In this document: one piece after another, positions 1 to 14,533 of the stretch
Numbering within the stretch: position 1 is the first letter of the stretch
Layout: every line of letters starts with the position of its first letter
Assembly (NCBI RefSeq): GCF_008831285.2
Contig: NC_045147.1
Coordinates: 22,468,981-22,532,980, forward strand
Reading direction: 5' to 3'
Length of the DNA stretch: 64,000 bases
From: Nymphaea colorata
Lineage: Eukaryota; Streptophyta; Magnoliopsida; Nymphaeales; Nymphaeaceae
The notes under the pieces: model-generated
What the model was told of the DNA's origin: nothing
Seen by the model: the letters and a program-made list of their open reading frames with translations, nothing else
Database searches by the model: none
Program-made: the position numbers and the translations under genes

Positions 1-466
1 ATATATTTATATATATATATAATACTAATGTTAATATTTTTGTATATTTGTTCTATTTCCTGTTGTTTTACAAGAATGTCTAAATCTCAAATATGAGTTA
101 GCTGAACTTTACATTCTTCGCTATAGGACATGTAAGGATAGGGTATATGTAGGCTATGATACAGCAGCAGTAGCATATCTTGATCACTGTTGACTGGTCA
201 CTTTTGATCGTAGTTTTGGACATTATTTGATTATCAGATAAATCGCTGACCATGCCATGAAGTGGAGCTTGATTAAGCTAGTTGTTTATGATTGTAAACT
301 AAGCTCATTTTCCATCCTCGTGCGGATGCATGAGCTTTAACACATAGTCACTCCTTTTTCTGATAACCGCTTCTGTTTGTCATTTTTACTGACATAAGGG
401 CAGAGGTATGGATGTGCTTGGGTATAGTGGTGGAAGTGTTACAATATTTTTGTTTTTCTTCTTCAG
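1..466 (+). other. Intron of the PP4R3 gene (3' part)
   Basis: AT-rich sequence ending in a pyrimidine tract and the acceptor cttcttcag at 458-466. I found no stretch encoding the PH-like N-terminal domain of PP4R3, so the preceding exon is upstream of the window. It starts with an (AT)n tract at 1-22. Confidence 0.6.
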
Positions 467-3400
467 ATGAGGCATTCCACAACCTTGGTAGTGAATTGCG
501 AGAGCTGCCACCAATTGAGCTGTCCAATCTCCCTTCACTTTTAAAGGTTTGTCTCTCTTTATCTAATCGTTGTGCTTTGGTTTGCAGATTCTGTGGCATG
601 AGTGGGCACACTTGTATTCCAATCTCATAGTTATCTCGGTTTGCGGAACGCTTGTTAGAGTTGGTGCTTGAAACTTTTTTGTTTTGTTTATTACCTTGTG
701 TAGCACCGTAGCTGGTGGTAGCGGTCATTATAAGTCACTTTCACTGCAGCTTTTTAAGAGCTTTCATATTAGTCACTTAAATGTGTAAATGCAGGCCTAT
801 ATGTGTATTTGACCATTTGGTTCTGGTTGATGTTAGCTGTGTGACCTTTTCTTTAGTGGATTAACTAGATGCCCTACTAATTGTTTTGAAACACTTATGT
901 TTGCGGAAGACAAGAATGGAGGTGGGAAAGAGAGTTGGCAAATTGAAGCTTGCTTGTTCATTCAGTTCTAATTCGATTAAACTAAGGGGATGTGTTTCTC
1001 TTGTCTAGCTGTAGCTTATTTTGGAGATATATCCACCTTACACATCCACATGCATGTGTGCGTGTATGTGCTGGGGTGGGGGTTAATATATACATATGCT
1101 AGTATGTAATACATAAGTATACACATACATATGAAGCAGTGTATCATGTGTGGATTGTTCTGTTTATCCAGTGAAAAATGACAAATATTGCCAGATTCTC
1201 AAAATCATGCCATGAAAATGCTGGTAAAATGCTAGTGATAAGACAAGCTGCACTATTTCATAATTTATTTCTCTCTTATTTCATTAAGATACTGAGTTTT
1301 TTCCCATTATATTCCTGAATCAACTATCATGTCCAATGTTATCCGTATCGTACGATACGGACGCGTACGTATCGTATAGTTCTTTAAGACCTATACGATA
1401 CGCCTCGATACACGATACGACCGTGTATCATAGGCGTATCGCCCGTATCGTGCGATACAGAGAAATTTTTAAAAAAGGGGCCCCGACGTCCCCTTTTTTG
1501 CGTCTTCTTGCATATACGCTCTTCTTTCTCTCTCTTTTCTTGTTTGTAAACACTTCAAGAGACGTGGGAGGGAGAGATTTTCCTCATTTGCATCAAGTTT
1601 TGCCCGTGAGAAAATGTTTCTTTCTCGTAGAGGGCACGGTGGGAAGCTTGGAGAAAGAGAGTTTTTTTGGTTTTTTGGTGACATTCCATTTGCAACAGAG
1701 GGGATAGAAGAAGCACTTAATGAAGAAAATGAAGAATGAAGATGATGATGCAGATGACGATTGACGAGGCTTTTTGTTGAATCATGAAAGATAATAACTA
1801 TGTCTATATGTTTTGACTTCTGAACTTATGAATTGTGATGTAATCAAATACTCTTCGGCTGCTTAATATGTTATTTTGATTTTTGAATGTCTGATTTCTT
1901 ATTTTGGAATGTGTTGTTCATATTCATACTTCATTCTTTCATAGTTCATACTTCATATACGTGAATGATGAATGTTCCTTTAAATACATTTTTCTTGATT
2001 TTTTCTGATTTTTGCTTGTTTTTTCGGTTTTTTAAGATTTTTTGTATTTTTTTGTAATTTTTTAAATATTTTTTACAAATTTAAAAATTAATTTTATGAT
2101 ACGTTACGATACGGTGTATCGGTCGGCCCGACCGATACGCGATACACGCCGGTGATAACATTGTCAATGACTCTATTGACAGTAAAAAAAATTACCTCTC
2201 TATTTTATGCATAGCTTGGCCTTGGTTAACCCAACTCGAGAACAGATATAGCTTGAGTCTTGCTTGATGAGACTTAGGTGGCTGGACCTTCTAATAAGTG
2301 CACCGAGCTAGTGGTAGTTCATGACTTTGACTGCCCTGTGGCGATGTCATATGCTCATCCTCAAACCACTCATTTGTTCCTATTTACTTTAGCATTGCTG
2401 GAATCTCTTTGTGTAACTCTTGTCCTTTCCTGAGAATGGTTGGAACACTATGCAATGGCAGCCTATACAACTAGAAACTATTAACACTTCAAAGAAAAGT
2501 TTGACCTTGTATGCTCAATTGTTGCAGCTACGATCCTTTTTGACTGTTGATGCAATGCATTTCTTTTCCCACTATACTTCATTTATTCCTTTCTGAAACC
2601 TGAACAGTGTGGAGTCTCTTTGTTTGCAGATAATTGTGGAAGGCTGTGCAGCAGATCAGATTCATGTTACAGAGCTCATACTACAAGATGTGAGTTTTTG
2701 ACAAACTTTATAAAGCTTAATAAATATGGATAATGCATATATGACCTATTCTATGTTTGAGACTGTTCTTGCTTATGTATTGTGGGGGCATGTCATAACT
2801 TTTCCTCCATTATATGTGAGCATAATGATCTTGACTTCATTTGTCTTACAGCTTTGGATTTAAATGTACTCGCAATTTATGCATCCCTTGCCCTGGAATT
2901 ATTGCAAGTTAGTTCCATGCGATATGTCATCGGTTCCATTTTCTAGAAAGATCAAAATGGTTGTGGCATTGGTGGAAAAACACACAACTTGTTTTGTTTT
3001 CTCGTGAATGTGAAAGGTTGAATTCATGTTATTTTGAGTGCTTGCTGGAGAAGGTCGGTGAAGTGCAGGAATGCTGTATGACCGAACTTAAACCCTCGGA
3101 GAGAGAGTCTTTCGCGGGTATGCTTATGAAGTGATTCAGGTCAGAGCAAAGTTACCAATGCGCTGTTAGGAGCTTCATCTAGTCAGTTTCTATTGGGTTG
3201 ATCTCTCAAACAACTTTATCCCTTAAAAATGGTTTGCTACTTATAATTCATAAGATGGAGGTGACATGAAATGCCACTGGATCTGTTAAGAATTTGTTCA
3301 TTTCAAATTGGTTACAAAAGTTGATTGCTGCATGTGAATGCACGTTGTTGCCCTTTGAGGAAGTGTCAAAACAGTTACTGGTCCACTGTGCCTGGTGTTA

Positions 3401-6400
3401 AGGCACAAACACACAGATCTTGTTATCAGCATCACAATGGATTTTAGGCAATGATGTAACCATTGTTTTGTAGACGTTCGCTCTATAGGCAGCCCGGTGT
3501 TTGCTACAATTTGAAGATTGATGCATCAAGTTATGAAAAAAGTTTTGTCAGTTGACTTTACTGTTCCTCTGGAGCTCTATATTTGCCCTTTCTCTATTTT
3601 TACCTCATTTGCCTCCTCTTTCCTCTTCCCTGGGCACCACTAATGAATCATCATTACCATTCCATGGACACCTTCTCCCACCACCACTCCACTCCTCTCC
3701 TGTCGATTGCTGTTGCAATGGCTTCCACCCTTCTGTAGTCAGTTAGTCACTACAATCCAACACATTGGTATTCTCTTTTTACTTCAATGGCTGCTTGTGT
3801 CTACCACATCATCTCTTCTATCTGATTGATTGCCCCTTTCATGTTGATGACCAGTTTGTTTGTATCTTCTACCCACCCCTTTCACGTACATGATCACCTT
3901 CTTTCTTCTCTTGTATCCATCCTTATCTTCACCACTGACCATCTTTGATCTATAGCTGGCACATGTTACCATCACCATCCCTCTCTCTGATGTCATCTCC
4001 GTTTTCCTTCATCTAGCATCTTACACCATTGTGGTTGCCTCCTGCAACCATCATTCTTTCTTTTCCTCCCAATCTAGGGAAGCAGATGCTTTGGAACTGG
4101 GCAAAGTTTTTTTGTCTTTTCTGACTGCGCCTGACCCAATTTTGGCCAGACCCTAGTATTCTCAGTTGATCTGGATTTGGACCATTGCATTCTTAGCGCA
4201 CCTTCACCATCTTCACAGCAATCACTTCCTTGCCATTCCGGCCATGATTATGAGTTCCCTTTCGTGGTCAGTCCCTTCATCACTTTTGCTTCTTCCCTCC
4301 ACTGCCTATCACCATCACCTCTTTCTGTGGTTGCCACTTCTCATTGCTTACTCTCTCAATCATACACTGACTTTTGGACGTCAGAATTGTGCATTAATTC
4401 TTTTGCAATAAGTATACATGCAGGCAGTCAAACAAGACCTGCACATATCACACATTTTGTTTGAGAGATTGGGTACACATGGCTGTTAAATTTATGTAAT
4501 CCATTATTGCCTGATGGTATCAGTAAAATACTAGTTCGTTTTCTCCAAGTCTGCTTCTGTTCTTTATTTCTGATACACATCTCACCTATGTTGTTAAGGC
4601 CTCGCCTAGGCGTGGACTAAGCGTGAGTCCTCACCCGTCGCCTAAGTTCACCATTTAGGCAATGGGATATGTATTGGCACTTAGGCTGGTGCGTAGGCTT
4701 GCCTAGGCTGGCCTAGCCGCCAACACACCTAGTCCATGAGAAAGTGAATTTTCAATTAAAGTTTCTTAATTGAATATATATTGTTATGTACTTTATTTTG
4801 TATTGATTACATATTTTTATGTATTTTTGTGTTGATTATGCTGTTATATGTAACTATGTATATACTGTTGGTCACTTAGTCTATTATATAATATTGTGAT
4901 ACAGTTATATGTGTTGCTAATTTGTTATACCTGTTATAAACTTTGTATATACTATTATGTTAAATTGTATTGTAATAGAATTTGTTATCCCTTTTATATG
5001 TATTGTAATACATGTTATATGTATATACTGTTATGTACAGTCTGTTCTACCTGTTATATAGTATTGCATCAACCTATTATCTGTATACATGGTTAGCCTC
5101 TTATATAATATGCAGTATGGTGATACCTGTTATATGTATACGTTAGTATGGTTATGTATTTATACGTATTACTATTGTGTGCCTATGTGTATACTATTAT
5201 GTACCGTTAGTCTTTTTTATTATATTATGTTTTTTTTTTAAGTGCAGATGAATTAAAGCCTTCTTGCGGATTTACATTCCTTCTTCTAGAGATTAGATTT
5301 AGTTTTTTCTTGTTTCTTGTATTAGTTTACTTTTAATGAGGAATGTTAAACTTCTTCTTTTGATTTTGCATACTCAGTGAAGTCAACAATTAATTTTTGA
5401 TTGTCTAAGTTGATTATGCTTGTTACATTACTACTCTCCACATTTCAAATTCTAGTAATAATTAATTAAAATAACTTGACATATTAACATAACTAAAAAA
5501 ATTTAAAAAAATGTTCGTCTTTTTGCCTAGGTTCGCCGCCCAGGCAGCGCCTAGGCGTCTTTACAATATAGCATCTGACCCCCTTTTTCTTTTTCCTCTG
5601 GTGGCGTTTATGCAGAAAGAGTTCTGGTGGAAGCTGGTGGACCTATTTAGAATGTGTGAAGATCTTGACAACATTGAAGAACTTCATTTGATATTCAAAT
5701 TGGTCAAGGGGATAAGTTAGTGGTTGCACCTCTTGTTGATTTTGACTTGTTTGTTTAGAAAGAAAGGCTCTTGGCTTTGTCAAAATTAGCAACTAATATC
5801 ACTTATTTTTTTGCTACAGTTTTGCTTAACTGCCTTCCAATCTTTGAAAGAATGTTCAGCGATGAATTTATTATGGATATCATTGGTGCTCTTGAATGTA
5901 GGTTCTTTAATTTTATTTAATTTTATTTTTTTTGGAATGTTTTATCTTGCATTTTTGCTTTATGACATGAAGCACAGCTGTCGACATTGGCAGCTTGAAA
6001 AATTGAGCATTTTCCTTAATGTTCCTATTTTGTTTGTTTGGATCAGCAAAATCACTGTGATATACTCTTTTGGCCTCTGAACATGTACCCATCTTAAGTT
6101 GCTATATTTTGTAGTATGACTGCTTCCAAATTCTCTTAAATCCTAGTGCAGCAGTGGTGCTTAGTCGTTATCATGAGTGTGATGATGGAGTAAGCCTTCA
6201 TGTCCTTGTGGGGTGGAATATGATTTTTGTGAAGGATACTTGAAATTTTTTAGTGTGTCATATATAATGGTTTGCTTGTGTTTACTAATCTAGGTTGGTA
6301 GTGTACTAGTGTTCCGTTACTTGCTGGAGGTAGGATGCCTTGTTCATGAGGTAAAATATTATCTCGATTAATTGTTGTATCAGGTAAAAGTGGAAAAAGG

Positions 6401-6723
6401 TATCCTTTCACTTGGGTCAGAGAGTCGAATAAGGTTAGAGAGCTTGATCCTATCACTGGTTAATCTTGAAGATTTTGAAATTGCTACAGATTTCCATCAT
6501 ATTTTCAAAGTTTGTGATCATATCACTGAAAAAAGGTGAAACACAAAAACAGAATTTTGGAAGTATCACTGAAATGAAATTTCACAATGTTTATTGCAAT
6601 TTTTATGATTTTTTTTATCAAAAAACTATTTTTTGTTGTACTTTGAAAATTTCTGTGTTTTTTAAGCATTTTAATAGCTATTTTGAATTTTTGTAGTTCT
6701 TCGTAAGAAAAGATTAGTAGAAT

Positions 6724-6761
<38 letters not shown>

Positions 6762-9700
6762 TTATTTATTTGAGTTCCCGAAATTTTTCCCGAGAGAAAA
6801 GAAACTTTTCTGGTTAATATACAAGAAGTGCCTAATCTGTGATAACTGGGGAACGACATTTGTGCGATGATCTGAAGTTTCTGAACCAACCTTGATGCCC
6901 AAAGCTCACCTTTTTTGCAGCACGTATATAGTTAACATGAACTGCACCTGGAAGCAGTGAAGAATGATCAACTTTAGTACTAACTACCAACTAATATGGA
7001 AACATTCTAGATGTTTTTACTTTTTAGTTCTATTGCATTGTCCTTTTTTGTTTTATCCTTTCTTCTCTGATACTACCATCACCTATTTGGTCGTTTCTCA
7101 TGGCATTACTGGCCACACCTATCGTCTATTATTGCTGCTTCACTTGCGTGGTTGAACTGTTGTTGAATGTTTTACTGTCTTCTGGAGTTCTTTTGTAAAT
7201 AAATAAATGTATTTAATCACTTGTAAGGGGAATTTTTCTAAATGGTATTTTATATACAGATGATCCTGAGGCTTCTAAGCGACAACGACATCGTGTTTTT
7301 CTGAAGGAGCATGTGGTATTTAAGGAGGTAGTTAGCATGTCTATTCACTTTCCTCTTGTTTTTTTTAAAAATTTTGTTAATAACTTTAATGCTAATTTTC
7401 TTCCTCTGATCCTGAATAGGCTATCCCTATAGAATCTTCTACAGTATTATCCAAGATCCATCAAACTTATAGAATTGGTTACATCAAGGTATTAGCTAAG
7501 TTCTTGTTCAGTGAATGCCTATTTATTTATTTTTACTTTTTCTCTCTTTTTTTTAAAACTTTGGTAACTCCAAATTGTTTATCTGAATTTCAGGATGTTA
7601 TTTTACCAAGGGCGTTGGATGAGGCAGTGGTCGCTAATCTCAACTCGATCATTCATTCGAATAATACTATGGTGATTTCTTGTTATATTGGGTTGATAAT
7701 TTCCAAAATAGTTTCATAACATTCATTGTTTAACACATTCTTCATTCTCCAGGTTGTTTCTTTGTTGAAAGATGATAGCAAATTTATACATGAACTTTTT
7801 TCAAGATTGGCATCTCCAGCTATTGCTGCAGATTCAAGAAAAAACTTGGTAGGTGTTCCTTTGCATCGCTCTTGCAATAGTTTATTTGTTTCTATATGGT
7901 CTTCCCTTTCCTTCCACAATGCTCATTTATGGAGAGATATAGTGCTGCAGTCAAAAATTAAACTTTTCTGGGAACTTCTTTAAAAAACCACATTTCCCTC
8001 TTTTGGCCTCATAATTTGGTAGCATCCAATATTTCATGGATCTTAAGTTGTCTTCTTTTCAACTCTTATCTAAGGTTATTTTTGTGGATTTCTGTTGTTT
8101 TCAGCCATATATTTGTATGATGGTGCATGCTTCTTCTTCTGATTAGATATCCTTTCAGGTATCATTCTTGTATGAATTCTGTAGCTTAGGGAAAAGCTTG
8201 CAGCTGGTTCAACAGGCGAGACTATTTAGGTGAGGACTGAGGACTAATGGTGTTTGCTGCCTCTACTTTTATTGATTAAACAAAATATTTTATGGAGCCA
8301 ATATGATTGTTTCCTTAGTACTTAGTAATTATCACGGTTTTTGGGGCATTCTTTTCCTTGTCTGTCATGCTGCATATGTTTTTTTCTTTCTGTATGAATA
8401 TGTTAATTCATATACCATGCCTTCTACATCTTTTCTGGAATCTAGTTCAGGAACTGCCAGTTTGTGGAATTTTGTTACACATGCTGTTGGCAGTTGGGGG
8501 TTTTAGATTAAGAAGAACAGACCTACTTTTCCTTTCAATAACAATGTCTTAGCTTCTGTTGGACATATTTCATGAAATGTGGAATCTGATTACTTGCAGG
8601 GATCTTGTAAATGAAGGTGTATTTGACATCATTGCTGACATTTTACAAAGTCATGATAAGGCACTTGTTTTGACTGGGTAATCTCCACATTTCACATCCT
8701 CGCTATTATGATGGTTCATCTTTTTTTTGGTCATTGTTTTAATTATGTTATGAGTGTCACTAAACTATGTAATTGGAATATCTAATTATTTTCAGGACAG
8801 ACATCCTTCTCATATTTCTGAATCATGATCCAAATCTTCTGAGGACATATGTTGCACAACAGGAAATGTTTCTTGGACTTCTGGTATATGCACTTTTCTT
8901 ATTTCTTTGCTGAAAGTGACAGAGTACACATAGCCATGTTTTGATGTTTCTTTTTTACTACCCATTTTAATACTGCTACATTGGACTGGGGATTATTGCA
9001 CAGGTCAGAGGTATGACAACAGATTTTGGAGAGGACATGCACTGCCAGTTTCTTGAGATATTTCGCATTTTGTTGGATTCCTATACTTTGGCTCCACCAC
9101 AGGTGGAATTCTCATGCCTCATCTTTTCTATATGTTGGACAGGGTCCTGTTGCAGAAAAGGTTTCATGTTATTTTTGGTGTATTTGAATTTGTTTTTCTG
9201 TGTCTCTAGATACTTTGACTATTATTAGGCATTAAAATATGTTAACAAATATTTGTGATTATTGCAAGTAAAGGTATGTGCTTGATGTAGTTTCCAAGTG
9301 GAATCTGATAGATAATCGGGACTTTGTGAAAGGTCTTGTGGTTCATGATGTTTCGTTATTTGCACTTATTTTCAACACCCATAGCTTTTCAGTAGTTTTG
9401 GAGTTTGATGCTTCATTTTCTGTATCTCGGGTTTGTGCTCATACAAAGTATGTCAAAAGTCATTGATAATTGTGCTGAATTTTGGATGAGCTGTTTGATG
9501 TGGATGTGCCATGTCCTCTATAGGGGGGATATATTTATTTTCTGTGGTGTGTAGTATTTCTTTGCTGTTGCAATTTTTGCTTTTTTGGTGTCACTTTCTC
9601 ACAGTTCATTTTCTTTTTACCTTTAGGGTGTGATGCCACTGTCAGTTCAGCGATATTTTGTATTCATAATGCATGCAGCAAATTGATCACCACCCCACTG

Positions 9701-12620
9701 CATGGGCAGAATAGTTTGATATTCCACCTTTTTTTTAAAAAAATTCTTTTATATCTCCGAGCATGCTTGGAAAAATTGATACTGGAAAAGTATGTATTTG
9801 GGAAAATGCTACATATATATGTTCTCTAACGATAGTAATTGCAGCAAGAGTTCAGTGTAGGATCAGTGTAGGATAGGGAGTAATAATATAATAACACCAT
9901 TCATTTTTTCCCCCTTTTCCTCGGTCCATTAGAGGAATGCTGTTTTAGGCAATATCGATGGGGCTATCTCACAGTTACATGAGAAGGAAGTTGTCATTGT
10001 TATTATTATTGTTGTTGCTGTCATTGTTTGTTATGGATGTGCATTTTTTGGAGCGGTAAATTAGACGAGAAGTTGAGGTACTTCTGAATATTTGATGATT
10101 CATTTGGGTTGTATGTTGGTCTTGCTTGGATTCCAACTGAGGCTTAAGATTACCGAAGTGAATCTAAGAGAGCCTGGGTGCTGGGTGGTAACTTGATGTA
10201 TTGTATCGTTGAAGGTTTCTGGTATTATTGAGACAATTAGGTTGATAAATTCATTGGACTGGATTAATTGCATACATTTTGAGTTGGATTCAAGTGGGAA
10301 GGCAGCCACCCCATACTTCATTTAATTCTAATGACAGGAACTGATAGGTGTAAAAATCTTCAATTAATTTGATATGGCATCATGAAATGGGAGGAGCACT
10401 ATGATGATGGAGAGAGAGATGCAAACGAGATATAATGATGAAGACTGCTATCATTGTCTTTATTTCCTTGATTGAAATTAAAAGGAAAGAATGTTGATAC
10501 TGATGAGACTGAAAAATAAAATGACATCAGCACCAGAAGCAGCCTTTAATGTCTTTTCCTTTTGCCAGTTGGTTGAACACAAGTTTTGACAACATGTTCT
10601 GACAAACATGTTAGCTATATCTTGTGTCGACAATGCTTTCCCTATAGGTGGTGAGAGGCAACTTGAATTCCTTGTTCAACATGATTCCACATGGTTGGAT
10701 ATGTAGCTGTTGGACATGTTGAGATACTTACTGTGAAGGTGATCAAAAGCCTAGATAATTAAAGAGTATTTTTTGTCAACCTGAACTATGTTATTGAGCC
10801 GCTGTGGCAGCAGAACCATTTATCTGGTTCATGAGGGCAGGTTCATGAGGGAGAAAGGTCTACTATTTAAATGGTCACATATGGTATTTTGGTGTGTACT
10901 GAAATAGTCAGCCATCAAAATCTCTCAGTATTGTGTAGGCGCCATATTGTGCTGATTGCATGGCCAAGCTTAGGCTTCTCTTTCCTTGATAACCAACTTG
11001 TTCCATTCTGAAATAAAGGATTATATTTGCTTCTTTTTTCCGGTCTTTGTAATATAGATGTAAATGTGTAGTTACAAGTTCTTTGGTATGTCATTTATGC
11101 CATAAAGCACATCTCTACTCACATGAAAGGTCATTGCTGAATTAGCATTGATGATTTTCCCTCCTTTTGCCAACACGTTTTGATTAAATTAGAGTGGAGG
11201 GGTTGCTTGGGCTATGTGTTGTGAAACTGTTTCTTGAATATTCTCATGATGGGAGCCTTTGGAGTTTGGAGTCATCGATTACTTTGTTATTTGACATTTT
11301 ATATCACAGTCAGCTGAAGTAGTTGGTCCCTTCTAATTCATGTAGGCACAAATGCTGACTTGATACAGATGCTATTGCCATGTATTTATTTTTTATAAAT
11401 TTACTAATATTTTTCCCCTCTATTTTCAGCAAAAGGTTGCAATTTTGGATTTATTTTATGAAAGGCACATGGACCATTTAATACACGTCGTAGTTTCATC
11501 TTGTCCTCAAAAAGGGGCAGCTCATAGCGTTGGCACCTCAGCTGGTTTTGATGCTCAGGTTGTAGTCCGGCCTGAGATTCTATTGAACATCTGTGAACTA
11601 CTATGCTTTTGTGTGCATCACCATCCGTATAGGATAAAGTATGAATACTCCTTCACACTTAATGTTGTTCACTTATTCTTTTAACTTCTGTTCATCTAGT
11701 CCAAATTTGAGCTCTAATTTGCTTCTGCTTTATAGATGCAATTTTCTTCACAATAATGCTATAGAGAAGGTTATGTCACTGATTCGAAGAAGGGAGAAAT
11801 ACTTGGTTGTTGCTGCTGTTCGTTTTTTGCGTGCTGTTATGTCCCATAATGTAAGTGGTTGGACTCGGCTAAACCATTGTTAAATGTATGCAAAGGATGA
11901 GAAACTCTACATATCACACAGTTTGGATCGTGTGAGCCACACGGCTATGTATTTATATTGAAATAGACTGCTTTATGTGGTTATTTTATCCTTGACGTTA
12001 CTTTATTTTTTTAATTTTTATTAATAATGCATGGTTGTAGCACAAATTATGAAGGATAATTAGTCTACAATAATTGGATTAGGAAATAATCCAAATCCAT
12101 ACTCTTCACTCACACAGATATACAAGTAATTGATGGTTTCACCTAGTACATTCCATCAACTGTTTCCTGGTGGTTGGTGTATTTGGTTCGCTAAACTTGA
12201 TATACACATCTCCACACACAAAGACATATATGAGACTCAAACATGCGATTGTTTAGAATATTTTTCTCTATATTCTTCCAATTTTATCAGATGTCTCAAA
12301 GACTTTATCACAATATTTCAATTAGCAAATTGCATTTTGCAGTTCCAAAGTTCAACACAAGCCAAAACTTCAGAAAAAAATGCTTTGCAAAAAAGCATCG
12401 TCTTGCAAAGAAGTTGCTATAAAACACATCTAGATGAGAGCTATGAGCATTGCAGTCATTTAATGAAACTAATTGGATGGCCAACAAGCTGCCATATTTA
12501 AAGAAACAACCTTTGAAGTCAAGGTACTAGCTGTTGTCTACCTTTTTGAAAGTTACTTTACATATGACAGCTTGGAAATTGCTTGTATTTTTCAGATCTT
12601 CTGATGCACATATTTTAGTA

Positions 12621-12679
<59 letters not shown>

Positions 12680-12885
12680 GTATGGAGGGAGAAAGAGAGA
12701 GGAATCAATCATCAAAGATCATGCAGAATGCACATAGTTTTTCTAGGAATTTTTGTGGTAGAAATTTCTTTGGAAATAATGTGTTTTCTCTCATTTTGTG
12801 GTTCTTATGTTCCACGTGTTCCGAAGAATAAACTTTAATCTATTTGAGTAGTGCAAAATAATTAGTGTAACATGACACTTGAATG

Positions 12886-12919
<34 letters not shown>

Positions 12920-14132
12920 TGGAGGGAGAAAAAGGCAGGAATCAATCATCAAAGATCATGCAGAATGCGCATAGTTTTTCTAGGAATTTTTGTGGTAGAA
13001 ATTTCTTTGGAAATAATGTGTTTTCTCTCATTTTGTGGTTCTTATGTTCCACGTGTTCCGAAGAATAAACTTTAATCTATTTGAGTAGTGCAAAATAATT
13101 AGTGTAACATGACACTTGAATGTTAGAGCAATCAAAAGTTCAAATTCTGAAGTTTTAAAGTGTTCAGGTGACTTTTTCTCTTTCGTTTTGAATGGTGAGT
13201 AAAATGATGCTGATGTTCATGATATTTATAGGATGACACCCTCCTTCGTCATATAGTTAAAAATGGGATTTTGAGACCGGTAGTGGATGTCTTTGCTGCA
13301 AATGGCAGCCGCTATAATCTCCTCAACTCTGCCGTCATAGAGCTTTTCGATCATATCCGTAAGGTGTCTGTCTTTTTATTCTTCTTTTCCTTCTCTGGTG
13401 GTGCAGAACTTCTCACAGCAATCTCCCTACCTCCCTCCCTCCCTCTCTCCTCCCCCACAACCCTGTTTATCTTATGCAGGCAAGCCTCAAACCTTTGATC
13501 ACCTACACGGTTGAGTGCCTCTGGGACCAGTTGGATAAATTTGAGTACATAGAAACGTTTAGATCGCTGAAACTCAAGTATGAGCAGGTAAGCATATTCT
13601 TTCTTATGAAGTTTAAAGGTTGTAGATACTGCAAATGGTGCAATCAACCGGATGAAGGTGTAGAATGAAAGATGCTGCAGAAAATAGATAGTGATTGAGT
13701 AGCTACTGTTGGCTATTGGTGCTTCTTTGTGACGTAGTGCTTTGTTCCTCATGTCATGGGTCATTTTTCTCTTTCCTTGCATTGGCTAGTCGCTGGAAAA
13801 CTATCAAACGAAAGGTCCTAAAGGTAATCCTGTGGACCCAAGAAAGAGGATGGATGAGCGTGCTCTCGAAAAAGAAGAGGAAGATTATTTCAATGAGGAC
13901 AGGTACATAAAATGTTTCTTTTCTAGCTCTCAAGGCGAGGCGACTAGGTTTCCTGTAGTTTTATTATGTTCATGAACTTTTTTTTGGTTTTTGCAGTGAT
14001 GAAGAAGATTCTGCTGCAGCCCATGTCTCCAGTGCACGAAGCCAACCAACTCCTATCTTCGCAAATGGAATGAGTACGAGCTATTCATCTTCCAGGTAGT
14101 TTTCACTCTCTCATGGCCTGTGCATGTCCATT

Positions 14133-14170
<38 letters not shown>

Positions 14171-14492
14171 GGAGATGTCCCATTCATTTCATTCTAGCAT
14201 TTCTAATTGCATATGTGGGAAAAAGGAGTCGGAAGAATTGAGCTAAAGACCCCGAATCGCCTTGATAATCGTTTTCTTATAATGAGGTGCCTGGATCTCT
14301 TCTGGGTGTGTGTTGGATAGTATCCCAATTTAAGCTTGGAAGCAGTTAAAGGGGAATTGAGAAATCCTTTTTACTACATTAGGAGAGTTTTCATTACCTC
14401 ATTCTCTTTCCACAACTGTACGGTACCTATGCCTCTTTAGCAAGGATGCGAGTTACACATGGTGACAAGGGCCTGTGTCGTGACACTTATTG

Positions 14493-14533
<41 letters not shown>

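Noticed and set aside
1336-1707. 123-codon ORF
   Set aside because: It lies inside the GATACG element and its start is made of the subterminal repeats; no protein resemblance.
3552-4464. Several overlapping ORFs rich in Ser, Leu, Pro and His
   Set aside because: They lie within a PP4R3 intron in pyrimidine-rich DNA that is open in several frames; no conserved domain and no splice context.
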